Positions 27,881 through 37,742 are shown, counted from the stretch's first letter. The stretch is 64,000 bases of DNA from Dyella acidisoli (GCF_030160295.1 NZ_BSOB01000006.1:62001-126000); one strand, 5' to 3'. Program-made: numbers and translations. Notes: generated by a model from the letters alone, not told the origin.

Positions 27881-30049
27881 ATGCGCTCGCTTCGTTACGG
27901 CCGCGTCGCCGCTTATCTGCTTACTCTGCTCACGCTCGTGTTCGGAATGCAGGCCTTCGCCCAGGATGCCGAAGACAACCTGCTACCGGTCACCGAGGCG
28001 TACAAACTCACTGCCGATGCGAGCACGCCCGGCGTGGTGAAACTGCATTGGGCCATCGCTCAGGACTACTACCTCTATCGTGGCCGCATGGCGTTCAAAG
28101 GCGGCGACGGCGTAACGCTGGGCGAAGCGCAGCTGCCCAATGGCGAGAAGCATGACGATCCGTATCTCGGCCCCGTGGAGACATATCACCACAGCGTCGA
28201 TGCGACCATTCCTTACACCGTGGCGCCTGGCACCACCACGCTGTCGTTGAGCGTGCGTTACCAGGGTTGCCACGAGACCGATCCGAAGATCTGCTACCCG
28301 CCGCATACCGAGCATCTGAATCTGCCTTTGCCGGCGGTGACTGCAACTGCAACTGCAAACAAGCTCGAAGCTGCATTTGGCGGACAAACGCAAGCTTTAC
28401 CGGGTGCCAACAATGCGCCGCTGCCGGCAGAACAAGCTTTCCGCTTCGACGCCATCGCACAGGATGCACATCATCTACTGCTGCGCTGGACCATCGCCAA
28501 GGGTTATTACCTGTATCGCGACCAGACGAAGCTTGAAGTAAAGGATGCGCCGAAACTTTCGCTATCCCCGACTTGGCCTGCTGGCGTGCAACACCAGGAT
28601 CCGCACTTCGGCAACACCTCCGTCTATTTCGACGAGCTGACTTTGCCGGTCGCCATCAACGGCGATACCAAGGGCACGACGTCGCTCGCTGTCGTAGCGA
28701 GTTTCCAGGGTTGCCAGGATGGAGGCTTGTGCTATCCGCTGATGACGCGCGAAGCGCATATCGATCTGACCGGCAACGGCGGCACGACGATTGAAGCCGC
28801 TGCGAATCCCGCACCGGAAATGCCGCCGGCCGATGTGCAGAAGAACCACTCGCTCAACGTGAGCTTCTTGTACGCACTGCTGCTCGCCCTGGGGGGCGGC
28901 CTGGTGCTGAACCTGATGCCGTGCGTGTTGCCGGTACTGTCGATCAAGGCGATCAGTCTGATTGAAAGCGGCGAAAACCCGGCACGTCGACGCGTGCATG
29001 CGCTGATGTATACGGCCGGTGTGCTGGTGAGCTTCGTGGTGTTGGGAGCGGTGATCATCGCGCTGAAAACCGCGTGGGGCGCGCACCTGCAGAATCCGGT
29101 AGTCGTCGCCGTGCTGGCGCTGATCATGCTGAGCGTGGCGCTGTCGATGTCTGGCGTGGTGCAGTTCGGCGCGTCGCTGGGCAATACCGGCAACACGCTG
29201 GCGAGCCGCTCCGGGCCGGCGGGTGATTTCTTCACCGGGGTGCTGGCGGTAGTGGTGGCGAGCCCTTGCACCGCGCCGTTCATGGGTAGCGCATTGGCGT
29301 ACGCACTGGTCGCACCGATTGCCAGCGCCATCTGCGTGTTCCTCGCCTTGGGCGTTGGCCTTGCGCTGCCGTTCCTGGCCGTGGGTTTCGTCCCAGCATT
29401 GTCCCGCTGGCTGCCGCGTCCCGGCCGCTGGATGGAAACGTTGAAGGAAGTCCTTGCGTTCCCGATGTATCTCACCGCCGTGTGGCTGGCGTGGGTGCTT
29501 GCGAATCAGCGTGGCGCGGATGCCATCGGTCTGCTGCTGGTCGCCGCCGTGCTGCTGGCGATGACGCTGTGGTGGTTTGAGCGCAGCCGCAACCGCGGTG
29601 TGCTGAGCCGCGTGCTGGTCGCCTTGCTCGCGCTGTTCACGCTCACGCCGCTGTATTACCTCGCCACGCTGCCGCCTGCCGCTCAAGCGGCCGGCACGGC
29701 GGACGGCATCGTCGCCTATTCGCCGGAAAAACTCGCCCAATTGCGCAAAGCCGGCACCCCGGTGTTCGTGGATATGACCGCTGACTGGTGCGTGACCTGC
29801 AAGGCGAACGAACACGCGGTACTCAGCGGCGACGACTTCAAGGCACTGCTCAAGCGCACCGGCGCCGTTTATATGAAAGGCGACTGGACCAACGAAGATC
29901 CGGCCATCTCGGCTTTCCTGCAGGAATACCACTCGCCCGGCGTGCCGCTGTACGTGGTGTTCTCCAAAGATGGCAGCGCCGGACGCAAGCTGCCCACCGT
30001 GCTGACGTATTCACTGGTCGAGCAGGCCCTGAACGAGGCGGCGAAATGA
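27881..30049 (+). CDS. dsbD: Thiol:disulfide interchange protein DsbD with duplicated N-terminal domain
   Basis: Moves reducing power from cytoplasmic thioredoxin across the inner membrane to periplasmic proteins. The 722-residue protein is about 155 longer than E. coli DsbD. After a signal peptide it has two tandem DsbD-alpha-like domains: the first (YYLYRGRMAF ... C130-x7-C138, ICYPP) and the second (YYLYRDQTKL ... C278-x5-C284, LCYPL). The eight-span core carries C348 (NLMPCVLPVLS) and C463 (ASPCTAPFMG), and the C-terminal thioredoxin domain has ADWC637VTC640. ATG 27881 is preceded by GGAG; the frame is open far upstream but that stretch belongs to other genes. A TlpA-like gene follows 13 nt later. 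Confidence 0.94.
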   Translation: MRSLRYGRVAAYLLTLLTLVFGMQAFAQDAEDNLLPVTEAYKLTADASTPGVVKLHWAIAQDYYLYRGRMAFKGGDGVTLGEAQLPNGEKHDDPYLGPVETYHHSVDATIPYTVAPGTTTLSLSVRYQGCHETDPKICYPPHTEHLNLPLPAVTATATANKLEAAFGGQTQALPGANNAPLPAEQAFRFDAIAQDAHHLLLRWTIAKGYYLYRDQTKLEVKDAPKLSLSPTWPAGVQHQDPHFGNTSVYFDELTLPVAINGDTKGTTSLAVVASFQGCQDGGLCYPLMTREAHIDLTGNGGTTIEAAANPAPEMPPADVQKNHSLNVSFLYALLLALGGGLVLNLMPCVLPVLSIKAISLIESGENPARRRVHALMYTAGVLVSFVVLGAVIIALKTAWGAHLQNPVVVAVLALIMLSVALSMSGVVQFGASLGNTGNTLASRSGPAGDFFTGVLAVVVASPCTAPFMGSALAYALVAPIASAICVFLALGVGLALPFLAVGFVPALSRWLPRPGRWMETLKEVLAFPMYLTAVWLAWVLANQRGADAIGLLLVAAVLLAMTLWWFERSRNRGVLSRVLVALLALFTLTPLYYLATLPPAAQAAGTADGIVAYSPEKLAQLRKAGTPVFVDMTADWCVTCKANEHAVLSGDDFKALLKRTGAVYMKGDWTNEDPAISAFLQEYHSPGVPLYVVFSKDGSAGRKLPTVLTYSLVEQALNEAAK

Positions 30050-30062
30050 CGGGTTCGAAGGC

Positions 30063-30605
30063 ATGCTGAGCCGCACCAACCTGTTCATTCTGGCGCTTGC
30101 CCTGCTTGCCGCCATAGCCGGCGGCTGGCTGCAGCACGAAAGCCGGCTGGCGCACGTGCCAGCCGGAGTTCATGTCGCGAACGTCGGCGATCTACGCCCG
30201 GATGTAGCCTTGCTGGATCTGGATGGCCGGGAACGCCGGCTGTCCGGTTATCAGGGCAAGCGCCTGCTGCTGAATTTTTGGGCCAGCTGGTGCGTTCCCT
30301 GCGCCGCCGAGATGCCGACCTTGGACAAAGCTCAGCACAACTTCGCCGATCAGGGTGCGATCGTGCTCGGTATCGCCATGGATGAACCCGATCGTGTGCG
30401 TGCTTTCCTGGCGCAGCATCCGGTGCAATACCCGATTCTGATCGGCCAACTCGCCTCGCCCAGCACTACGCTGCGCTTCGGCGACGTGGACGAGGTGCTG
30501 CCCTACAGCGTGTTGCTGGATGAAAACGGCCGAATTCTGGCTGTGCATCGGGGCGCGCTCAGCGCCGATCAACTCAGCCGCTGGCTCTCGCAAAGGGGGC
30601 CCTGA
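30063..30605 (+). CDS. TlpA/ResA-like membrane-anchored thioredoxin
   Basis: Periplasmic disulfide reductase tethered by an N-terminal membrane segment ([17 protein letters not shown]), 180 residues. The Redoxin/TlpA domain shows [10 protein letters not shown]77VPC80AAEMP and the cis-Pro region [13 protein letters not shown]. It begins 13 nt after the dsbD stop, so DsbD is the likely electron donor and the two are probably one transcript. Targets might include cytochrome c apoproteins or other exported thiol proteins. Confidence 0.9.
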   Translation: MLSRTNLFILALALLAAIAGGWLQHESRLAHVPAGVHVANVGDLRPDVALLDLDGRERRLSGYQGKRLLLNFWASWCVPCAAEMPTLDKAQHNFADQGAIVLGIAMDEPDRVRAFLAQHPVQYPILIGQLASPSTTLRFGDVDEVLPYSVLLDENGRILAVHRGALSADQLSRWLSQRGP

Positions 30606-30747
30606 CGCGGTTTGCGGTGCCATACGTGCCCGCACGTTTAACATCTTCTTTCTCCGGCAAACATCGTCGATCTACGCCGAACTGGACAATATTCTTGTCA
30701 CCCCCCACACTCTCGCCGATTCTGGACACGGGGAATGGCTGGAGCCT

Positions 30748-31200
30748 ATGGCGAAGCTGCTGGTCCTGCACGGACCCAACCTCAACCTGCTCGGCGTACG
30801 CGAACCCGATATCTACGGCCGGGAAACGCTCGCCGACATCAACAACCAGCTCGCCCAGCACGCCCATGCGGCAGGCCATGAGCTGGCCTGGTACCAGTCC
30901 AACGCCGAGCACGAGCTGATCGGCCGCATCCACCAGGCGCGCGACGAACAAGTCGACTACATCCTGATCAACCCCGGCGCCTTCACTCACACCAGCGTGG
31001 CCTTGCGCGATGCGCTGGCTGCGGTGGGCATCCCCTTCATCGAGCTGCACATGAGCAACGTGCACGCCCGCGAGCCGTTCCGCCGCCACTCCTATCTGTC
31101 CGATCTGGCCGTAGGCGTGATCTGCGGTTTCGGTAGCGCCAGCTATCACCTGGCGCTGGAGGCGGCCCTGGCCAAACTTGAACAAAAAGCCGCCGGCTAG
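30748..31200 (+). CDS. aroQ: 3-Dehydroquinate dehydratase, type II
   Basis: Third step of the shikimate pathway, dehydroquinate to dehydroshikimate. The 150-residue product shows the type II signature [21 protein letters not shown] with catalytic Tyr, the [16 protein letters not shown] loop, and [25 protein letters not shown] 30748 has GGAG in front; a longer open frame upstream is not conserved in type. The order aroQ-accB-accC is common in gammaproteobacteria. Confidence 0.96.
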   Translation: MAKLLVLHGPNLNLLGVREPDIYGRETLADINNQLAQHAHAAGHELAWYQSNAEHELIGRIHQARDEQVDYILINPGAFTHTSVALRDALAAVGIPFIELHMSNVHAREPFRRHSYLSDLAVGVICGFGSASYHLALEAALAKLEQKAAG

Positions 31201-31284
31201 CCGGATCTATCGCTCTCTTTCACTCCATACCGTTCACAACAGTGCCGCGAAGCTGCGGCCCCAGACCCTGAGAAGGCAAGCCCC

Positions 31285-31749
31285 ATGGATCTGCGCAAGA
31301 TCAAAAAACTGATCGATCTGCTCGAGGAATCCAACCTCGCCGAACTGGAAATCAAGGAAGGCGAGGAAGTCGTGCGCCTGTCGCGCGTGCCCAAAGGCGC
31401 CATCACCGTCGCCGCACCACCCGCCATGCACGTCCCCGCCCCGGCCGTGGCTGCGCCCGTGGCCGCTGCGCCCGCTCCAGCCGAAGGTGGCGAGGCGGGC
31501 AGCAATCTGCCGGCCGGCCACGTGGTGAAGGCACCGATGGTCGGCACCTTCTATGCCTCGGCCAGTCCCGGCGCAGCCGCGTTCGTGAAAGTCGGCCAGC
31601 AAGTAAAAGCCGGCGAAACGCTGGGCATCATCGAAGCCATGAAGATGTTCAACCAGATCGAGGCCGACGTCGGCGGCACCGTGCAGGCCATCCTGGTCGA
31701 CAACGGTCAGCCTGTGGAATTCGATCAGCCTATGTTCGTGATCGCCTAA
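31285..31749 (+). CDS. accB: Biotin carboxyl carrier protein of acetyl-CoA carboxylase
   Basis: Carries the carboxybiotin for malonyl-CoA synthesis. The 154 residues have an N-terminal helical segment, an Ala/Pro-rich linker (about 50-75) and the biotinyl domain with EAMKMF; biotin attaches at K120. The thumb-containing sequence [14 protein letters not shown] is present. AccC follows 15 nt after the stop. Confidence 0.97.
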   Translation: MDLRKIKKLIDLLEESNLAELEIKEGEEVVRLSRVPKGAITVAAPPAMHVPAPAVAAPVAAAPAPAEGGEAGSNLPAGHVVKAPMVGTFYASASPGAAAFVKVGQQVKAGETLGIIEAMKMFNQIEADVGGTVQAILVDNGQPVEFDQPMFVIA

Positions 31750-31764
31750 AACGGCCTGACGACT

Positions 31765-33138
31765 ATGCAAAAGCTCGAAAAGGTCGTTATCGCCAATCGT
31801 GGCGAAATCGCGTTGCGCATTCTGCGTGCGTGCCACAGCCTCGGCATCAGGACCGTGGCCGTGCATTCCACTGCGGATCGCAATCTCAAGCACGTAGGTC
31901 TTGCGGATGAGGCAATCTGCATCGGCCCTGCACCGTCCACCGACAGCTATCTCAACATTCCGCGCATCATTGCGGCGGCGGAAATCACTGACGCCAACGC
32001 GATTCATCCCGGCTACGGCTTTCTTGCCGAGCGCGCGGATTTCGCCGAGCAAGTGGAACAATCCGGCTTCATCTTCATCGGCCCGACAGCCGATGTGATT
32101 CGCATGATGGGCGACAAGGTGGAAGCAATCCGTGCAATGAAGTCCGCTGGCGTGCCATGCGTGCCCGGTTCCGGTGGCCCGCTCGGCGACAACGTCGAAG
32201 AAAACATGCGCATTGCGCGTGAGATCGGCTACCCCGTGATCATCAAGGCCGCCGGCGGCGGCGGCGGTCGTGGCATGCGCGTGGTGCGTACTGAAGCGCA
32301 CCTGGGCAACGCCATCACCATGACCAAGCAGGAAGCCAAGGCGGCGTTCGGCAACGATCAGGTGTACATGGAGAAGTTCCTGGAGAATCCGCGCCACGTG
32401 GAAATCCAGGTGCTCGCCGATGGCCAGGGCAATGCGATCCACCTGGGCGAACGCGACTGCTCGATGCAGCGCCGCCACCAGAAAGTCGTCGAAGAAGCAC
32501 CGGCGCCGGGCATCACGCCGGAACTGCGCGCGCAGATTGGCAAGGTGTGCGTGGATGCCTGCTTGCGCATCGGCTATCGCGGCGCCGGCACGTTCGAATT
32601 CCTGTTCGAGAACGGCCACTTCTACTTCATCGAGATGAACACGCGTATCCAGGTGGAACATCCGGTGACGGAACTGATCACCGGCGTGGATCTGGTGCGC
32701 GAGCAATTGCTGATCGCGGCGGGCGAAAAGCTGTCGCTGAAGCAGGAAAACATCAAGATCCAGGGTCACGCGATCGAGTGCCGCATCAACGCGGAAGATC
32801 CCGATACCTTCATGCCTTCGCCTGGCACGGTGAAGCGCTTCGAAGCACCGGGCGGCCCCGGCGTGCGCGTGGATACGCATCTGTACGACGGCTACAAGAT
32901 TCCGCCGAACTACGATTCGATGATCGGCAAGCTGATCGTGCACGGCCCCGATCGCGAAACCGCCATCGCACGCATGCGTTTGGCGCTGGCGGAAACGGTA
33001 ATTGAAGGCGTGAAGTGCAATGTTCCGCTGCAGCAGCGCATCATGTCCGACGTCGGCTTCCAGCAGGGTGGGCAGAACATCCACTACCTGGAGAAGCGTA
33101 TGGCGGAAAGCAAGGAGCATCCGCATAGCGGGCATTGA
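31765..33138 (+). CDS. accC: Biotin carboxylase subunit of acetyl-CoA carboxylase
   Basis: ATP-dependent carboxylation of AccB-bound biotin. The 457-residue protein shows the family N-terminus [17 protein letters not shown], the glycine-rich ATP-grasp loop [28 protein letters not shown], and catalytic [14 protein letters not shown]. Length is typical. A REP doublet lies directly downstream. Confidence 0.98.
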   Translation: MQKLEKVVIANRGEIALRILRACHSLGIRTVAVHSTADRNLKHVGLADEAICIGPAPSTDSYLNIPRIIAAAEITDANAIHPGYGFLAERADFAEQVEQSGFIFIGPTADVIRMMGDKVEAIRAMKSAGVPCVPGSGGPLGDNVEENMRIAREIGYPVIIKAAGGGGGRGMRVVRTEAHLGNAITMTKQEAKAAFGNDQVYMEKFLENPRHVEIQVLADGQGNAIHLGERDCSMQRRHQKVVEEAPAPGITPELRAQIGKVCVDACLRIGYRGAGTFEFLFENGHFYFIEMNTRIQVEHPVTELITGVDLVREQLLIAAGEKLSLKQENIKIQGHAIECRINAEDPDTFMPSPGTVKRFEAPGGPGVRVDTHLYDGYKIPPNYDSMIGKLIVHGPDRETAIARMRLALAETVIEGVKCNVPLQQRIMSDVGFQQGGQNIHYLEKRMAESKEHPHSGH

Positions 33139-33157
33139 GTTATTGCTGACTTTTCGG

Positions 33158-33257
33158 CCGTCATTCCCGCGAAAGCGGGAATCCATTTTCGAGTACGCAT
33201 AGGCAACACTCGATACATGCATTGAAAAATGGATCCCCGCTTTCGCGGGGATGACGG
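33158..33257. repeat. REP doublet (CGTCATTCCCGCGAAAGCGGGAA family)
   Basis: Two facing units, TCATTCCCGCGAAAGCGGGA at the left and GATCCCCGCTTTCGCGGGGA at the right, with matching ATGAC/GTCAT tails, lie 20-120 nt after accC. Related units are at 22496-22576 and 61937-61964. Confidence 0.85.
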
Positions 33258-33360
33258 CGAGTCAACGTGCGATCCTCGTCGCAAGATTCACCTTCCCACC
33301 CTACCCTCTCCCCACATCGTAGAGGGACAATCCCTGCATCACCCGCCTCACGGAACGCCG

Positions 33361-34263
33361 ATGCCCTGGCTGGAACTCTCTTTGATCGTCCGCGCCGAAC
33401 ACCAGCCCCGCGTGGAAGAGGCGCTGGACGATCTGGGCGCGCTGTCGGTCACGCTGCGCGACGCCAACGCCGAAACGCCCGATGAGCAGGCGATTTTCGA
33501 ACCTGGCGTGGGCGAACTGCCGTTGTGGCCTACGATCACCTTGAATGCGCTGTTCGATGCGGATGCCGATCGCCGTGGCTTGAGCGAAGCCTTGGGCGAA
33601 CTGCTGCCATGGCTGGAACCCGATCAACTGAGTTTTCGCGACGTCGAGGACGAAGATTGGGAACGCGCATGGATGGATCAGTATCAGCCGATGCAGTTCG
33701 GGCGGAGGCTGTGGATTTATCCGTGGAACATCTCGCCACCCGACGACGACGATGCGGTGATCGTGCAGCTCGACCCCGGCCTTGCTTTTGGCAGCGGCAC
33801 GCATCCCACCACCGCGCTGTGCCTGGAATGGTTGGACAGCCTGGATCTCACCGGCAAACGCGTGATCGACTATGGCTGCGGCTCGGGCATCCTTGCGATC
33901 GCGGCGCTCAAGCTGGGCGCAACAGCAGCCGTTGGCGTGGACAACGATCCGCAAGCGCTTACGGCCTCTGCGGACAATGCCGAACGCAACAACGTGGGCG
34001 ACCGACAGGCGCTGTTCCTGCCCGAGGATTTCGCGGGCGAACCCGCGGACGTTTTTGTTGCAAACATTCTCGCCGGCCCGCTGGGCGAACTGGCACCCGA
34101 ATTCGCCCGATTGGCCAAGCCAGGCGCACCGTTCGCGATCTCTGGCATCCTGCAGGGCCAGCACGAAGAGTTGCTGACACGCTATGCGGAGTGGTTCGAT
34201 GCATTGCGTGTAGATGTGCGTGAGGATTGGGTGAGGATCAGTGGCCATCGTCGCAACACTTGA
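33361..34263 (+). CDS. prmA: Ribosomal protein L11 methyltransferase
   Basis: SAM-dependent methylation of ribosomal protein L11. The 300 residues contain the N-terminal substrate-recognition domain and the methyltransferase domain with LDPGLAFGSGTHPTTALCLEWL, VIDYGCGSGILAIAALKLGA and VANILAGPL. The start ATG 33361 begins PWLELSL as in the family. It heads the order prmA - DUF3426 - fis - purH. Confidence 0.96.
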   Translation: MPWLELSLIVRAEHQPRVEEALDDLGALSVTLRDANAETPDEQAIFEPGVGELPLWPTITLNALFDADADRRGLSEALGELLPWLEPDQLSFRDVEDEDWERAWMDQYQPMQFGRRLWIYPWNISPPDDDDAVIVQLDPGLAFGSGTHPTTALCLEWLDSLDLTGKRVIDYGCGSGILAIAALKLGATAAVGVDNDPQALTASADNAERNNVGDRQALFLPEDFAGEPADVFVANILAGPLGELAPEFARLAKPGAPFAISGILQGQHEELLTRYAEWFDALRVDVREDWVRISGHRRNT

Positions 34264-34264
34264 C

Positions 34265-34397
34265 TCCCTCCGCCCTCCGGGGAGAGGGCTGGGGTGAGGG
34301 GACAATCTTGCATGAGACGTGATTCAAAGTACGCTTCGATAAAAATGACGCAAGACCCGACCCCTCACCTCAATCCTCTCCCCGAAAGGGAGAGGAG
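34265..34397. repeat. REP-type inverted repeat pair (CCCTCTCCCC family)
   Basis: Left unit about 34265-34301 (CCCTCCGGGGAGAGGG then GGGTGAGGGG) and right unit about 34361-34397 (CCCCTCACC then CTCTCCCCGAAAGGGAGAGG). It is the same family as 3338-3472 and separates prmA from the DUF3426 gene. Confidence 0.8.
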
Positions 34398-34423
34398 GCG
34401 AACGCAAAGAGCCACTCTCAAGC

Positions 34424-35212
34424 ATGTATACGCAGTGCCCTGAATGCCTATCTGTGTTTTCAGTGGATGCGCGCACGCTTGCGCAAGCGCATGGCTTTGT
34501 CATGTGCGGACATTGCGGCGCAAGCTTTGATTGCATTGCGACGCTGGCGGATCAGTTGCCGCCGGAGCCTTTCAACGAACTGCCTTCGCACGAACCCGGC
34601 GTGGAACCACCGCGCCTGGAAGCTGCGGTTTACCGTCCCAAACCCAAACCAGAGCCTGCTGAAAGCGAAGCCACGCAGCTGCGTGATGATTTTGCCGATC
34701 TCATCGTTACACCGCGTTTCGCGCGCGATGCACACGCCAATCGGCCGCACCGTTGGCCATGGGTGCTCGCATGCCTGTTATTGCTGTTTGGTCTGCTGGC
34801 ACAGCTTGGATGGGCACTGCGCGACACCTTGATTGCAGATTCCACCGTCGGCCCAATGCTGCAGAGTGCGTGCAATGTCATGCAATGCCGATTGCCGCCG
34901 GTACGCGACGTCAGCAAACTGCGTTTGCTGGCACGCGACGTGCAAACACATCCCACTGTTCCCGGCGCATTGTTGATCAGCGCCACAGTACGCAACGATG
35001 CAACGTTCACCCAACCGTGGCCGGTAGTGGACATACGCTTATCCGACGGCAATGGCAAGACGATCGCCATGCGCCGTCTCAATCCTTATGAATACCTCGA
35101 CGATGTGGAAGCAATGCGTCGCGGCCTTGCACCGGGCGCTAGCACAGCCTTGGTCTTTGAGGTAGAGGATCCAGGCCATCAGGCCGTCGCCTTTGACATG
35201 GAATTTGAGTAA
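34424..35212 (+). CDS. DUF3426 zinc-ribbon membrane protein
   Basis: Inner-membrane protein of unknown function, 262 residues. An N-terminal MJ0042-type zinc ribbon has C5, C8, C28 and C31 (CPEC and CGHC). A Pro-rich linker leads to one membrane span at about 110-131 (WPWVLACLLLLFGLLAQLGWA) and a periplasmic DUF3426 domain (LLARDVQTHPTVPGALLISATVRNDA, FTQPWPVVDIRLSD). Its position between prmA and fis is conserved in relatives. A 287-bp structured element starts 2 nt after its stop. Confidence 0.9.
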   Translation: MYTQCPECLSVFSVDARTLAQAHGFVMCGHCGASFDCIATLADQLPPEPFNELPSHEPGVEPPRLEAAVYRPKPKPEPAESEATQLRDDFADLIVTPRFARDAHANRPHRWPWVLACLLLLFGLLAQLGWALRDTLIADSTVGPMLQSACNVMQCRLPPVRDVSKLRLLARDVQTHPTVPGALLISATVRNDATFTQPWPVVDIRLSDGNGKTIAMRRLNPYEYLDDVEAMRRGLAPGASTALVFEVEDPGHQAVAFDMEFE

Positions 35213-35214
35213 CA

Positions 35215-35501
35215 GGGATGCTCTGATCGATTCCACGTACCCGGCATGACGTCCAGAAGGCCCGCAGGGTGTGTTGCGCGGCGCAGGGAAGACTGGCCGT
35301 CTTGCCAAGCTGCGCGGCACAGCGTGCGGGCCTTCTGGACGTCACCCCGTCTTTGAAATTCAAACTGTTGGGGCCGCACTGTATGCGCGCAGCGCTTCGC
35401 CCCAGCGTCTCGACAGACAGCCAGTCTGCCTTCGCCGCTGCGACAAACCGCTGCGCGCATACAGTGCGGTGACGGGTACGTGGAATCGATCAGAGCATCC
35501 C
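35215..35501 (+). repeat. 287-bp three-way-junction element, copy 1
   Basis: A perfect 29-bp closing stem (35215-35243 with 35473-35501) encloses two long hairpins: a 20-bp perfect stem at 35247-35266 / 35325-35344, topped by a small AAGAC-TGGCC-GTCTT hairpin, and a 21-bp perfect stem at 35374-35394 / 35449-35469. A second copy of exactly the same length lies at 41118-41404 in the same orientation. Stem differences between copies are mostly compensatory. There is no credible coding sequence. It could be a folded RNA, a substrate for a structure-specific transposase (REP/TYR-like), or a MITE. Confidence 0.85.
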
Positions 35502-35724
35502 TAGCTTAGTGCCTGTTCGGCATGGCGTTATGCGTTTTCATACGTTTTCATGGTGCAAGGCTCTTAATTTTGTCGCCGGTCACGAGTACACTCGATCCCT
35601 CGCGCTGAAGGGATGCTCCGGTTCAAGGCATGCCGTGGCGCAACTGCCGATCCGCCGCGCAAGCGGTAACTGCCAAAACATGGCGATGGCCTATGCAGCC
35701 GTTGCGTGGAGCACGTGAGGGATA
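35502..35724 (+). promoter_or_regulatory. Upstream region of fis
   Basis: 223 bp with no gene. It contains a tandem direct repeat CGTTTTCAT at 35533-35541 and 35543-35551. No convincing -35/-10 pair could be fixed by eye. Presumably it holds the fis promoter, since the structured element separates fis from the DUF3426 gene. Confidence 0.35.
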
Positions 35725-36012
35725 ATGTCCTTGAACGCCGTCAGACTGCCTGCCAACGAGGCCGTACGCGAGTCCTCGTCGCAAAGTGCACTGAGTGAAT
35801 GCGTGAGCCGTACCGTACGCCGCTATCTCGCGGACATCGGCGACACGTCGTGCGATGAAGGGTTGCACGCACTGGTGATTCGCGAAGTCGAAGGGCCTCT
35901 GCTGCGTGAAGTATTGGCATTCCATGATGGCAACCAGAGCCGTGCGGCAGCGGTACTGGGCATCAATCGCGCTACGTTGCGCAAGAAGCTGGCGGCGCAC
36001 GGCCTGCTCTGA
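35725..36012 (+). CDS. fis: DNA-binding protein Fis
   Basis: Nucleoid-associated homodimer that bends DNA and affects rRNA transcription and site-specific recombination. The 95-residue protein has a divergent N-terminus and the conserved C-terminal half: VIREVEGPLLREVLAFHDGNQSRAAAVLGINRATLRKKLAAHGLL, the last part being the HTH. It precedes purH by 113 nt, as in related genomes. Confidence 0.95.
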   Translation: MSLNAVRLPANEAVRESSSQSALSECVSRTVRRYLADIGDTSCDEGLHALVIREVEGPLLREVLAFHDGNQSRAAAVLGINRATLRKKLAAHGLL

Positions 36013-36045
36013 TTCGCCAGCCGAGGCTGGCCGCAAAAATCATTT

Positions 36046-36096
36046 CGTTTAGCCGTCCAAATCGCCTCAGCGAGGCATGCTGCATCGCGCTATAAT
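36046..36096 (+). promoter_or_regulatory. purH upstream site: TTTGGACGGCT motif and -10 box
   Basis: On the minus strand 36051-36061 reads TTTGGACGGCT, inside an 18-base stretch matching the cysJ operator at 17 positions (GATTTGGACG.CTAAACG). A TATAAT at 36091-36096, 30 nt before the purH ATG, is a good -10, though the -35 is weak. The motif would sit just upstream of or overlapping the -35 region. Confidence 0.45.
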
Positions 36097-36125
36097 GCAC
36101 AGCTTTCACGCTCCTGGAAGCTGTC

Positions 36126-37730
36126 ATGTCCGCACCTGCCGTCACTCCCATCCGCCGTGCCCTGATCAGTGTCTCCGACAAGACCGGACTGATCGAACTG
36201 GGCCGCCGCCTGGCGGCGGCAAAGGTGGAACTGCTCTCCACCGGCGGCAGCGCCAAGGCATTGCGTGATGCTGGCATACCGGTGAAGGATGTCAGCGAGC
36301 TGACCAGCTTTCCCGAGATCATGGACGGCCGGGTGAAAACCCTGCATCCCAAGGTACATGGCGGCCTGCTTGGCCGGCGCGGCACGGACGATGCAGTGAT
36401 GGCCGAGCTGGGCATTGCGCCCATTGATCTGCTGGTGCTGAACCTATATCCGTTCGAGGCAACCGTCGCCAAGCCGGACTGCACGCTGGAGCAAGCCATC
36501 GAGAACATCGATATCGGCGGTCCGGCCATGCTGCGTTCCGCTGCAAAAAACTGGAACGACGTCGGTGTACTCACCTCGCCCGATCAGTACGAAGAAGCAC
36601 TGGCGGAAATCGAACAGCATGGCGGCCTGAGCCGCGCCACACGTTTCAAGCTCTCGGTTGCTGCGTTTAATCGGGTTTCCAACTACGACGGCGCAATCAG
36701 CGATTACTTGTCAGGTGTGCAGCTCAACGATGCACACGATGCCATCGCCGGGCACGATGCCTTTCCCGGCCAGCTCAACAGCCGCTTCGTGAAGCAGATG
36801 GATCTGCGTTACGGCGAGAATCCGCATCAGCAGGCTGCGTTCTATCGCGAACTCAATCCCGCACCAGGCACACTGGCAACGTTCCGGCAGTTGCAAGGCA
36901 AGGAACTTTCCTTCAACAACATCGCCGACGCCGATGCCGCGTGGGAATGCGTACGCAGCTTCACCAAGCCAGCTTGCGTGATCGTGAAGCATGCCAATCC
37001 GTGCGGCGTGGCGGTGAGCCTTGATGGCATCGGCGGCGCCTACGATCTGGCTTTCCAAACCGATCCCACTTCCGCATTTGGCGGCATCATCGCCTTCAAC
37101 CGCGAAGTGGACGCCGCTACCGCGCAGACGATGGTAGAGCGCCAATTCATCGAAGTCGTGCTGGCGCCGGCTTATTCCACCGACGCGCTGAAGGCCTTCG
37201 CCAAGAAGGGCAATGTGCGCGTACTCGAAATTCCCGTACCTGCCGAAGCTAGCAGCAGCGCAGCAGCGTACGATCTGCGCCGTGTTGGCTCAGGCCTGCT
37301 GATGCAGACCGCAGATCGCGGCATGATCACCGCCGCGGAGCTGAAGATCGTCACGCGCCGCGCGCCTACGCAGGAAGAAATCGACGATCTGATCTTTGCC
37401 TGGAAAGTGGCCAAGTACGTCAAGAGCAACGCCATCGTCTACGCGCGCAACCGCCAGACCATCGGCATCGGCGCTGGCCAGATGAGCCGTGTGTATAGCG
37501 CGCGCATCGCTGGCATCAAAGCGGCAGACGAAAAGCTGGAAGTGCGCGGCTCGGTGATGGCATCCGATGCATTCTTCCCGTTCCGCGATGGTATCGACGC
37601 AGCAGCAGCTGCAGGCATTCGTGCCGTCATCCAGCCCGGCGGCTCAATGCGTGATGCAGAAGTGATTGCCGCAGCGGACGAACACGATATGGCCATGGTC
37701 TTCACCGGCATGCGCCACTTCCGCCATTGA
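36126..37730 (+). CDS. purH: Bifunctional AICAR transformylase / IMP cyclohydrolase
   Basis: Last two steps of IMP synthesis. The 534 residues comprise an N-terminal MGS-like IMP cyclohydrolase ([49 protein letters not shown]) and a C-terminal formyltransferase ([58 protein letters not shown]). Full length. purD does not follow, unlike in several relatives; a REP doublet and a leftward transporter gene come next. Confidence 0.98.
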   Translation: MSAPAVTPIRRALISVSDKTGLIELGRRLAAAKVELLSTGGSAKALRDAGIPVKDVSELTSFPEIMDGRVKTLHPKVHGGLLGRRGTDDAVMAELGIAPIDLLVLNLYPFEATVAKPDCTLEQAIENIDIGGPAMLRSAAKNWNDVGVLTSPDQYEEALAEIEQHGGLSRATRFKLSVAAFNRVSNYDGAISDYLSGVQLNDAHDAIAGHDAFPGQLNSRFVKQMDLRYGENPHQQAAFYRELNPAPGTLATFRQLQGKELSFNNIADADAAWECVRSFTKPACVIVKHANPCGVAVSLDGIGGAYDLAFQTDPTSAFGGIIAFNREVDAATAQTMVERQFIEVVLAPAYSTDALKAFAKKGNVRVLEIPVPAEASSSAAAYDLRRVGSGLLMQTADRGMITAAELKIVTRRAPTQEEIDDLIFAWKVAKYVKSNAIVYARNRQTIGIGAGQMSRVYSARIAGIKAADEKLEVRGSVMASDAFFPFRDGIDAAAAAGIRAVIQPGGSMRDAEVIAAADEHDMAMVFTGMRHFRH

Positions 37731-37742
37731 TCTAGGCCGATC

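Noticed and set aside
31234..33222. 662-codon open frame antisense to accB-accC
   Set aside because: His/Gly/Asp-rich shadow frame running through a REP repeat; no recognisable protein.
35179..35504. Several short open frames within the 287-bp element
   Set aside because: They follow the inverted-repeat structure on both strands, have no initiation sites, and are not kept between the two copies.
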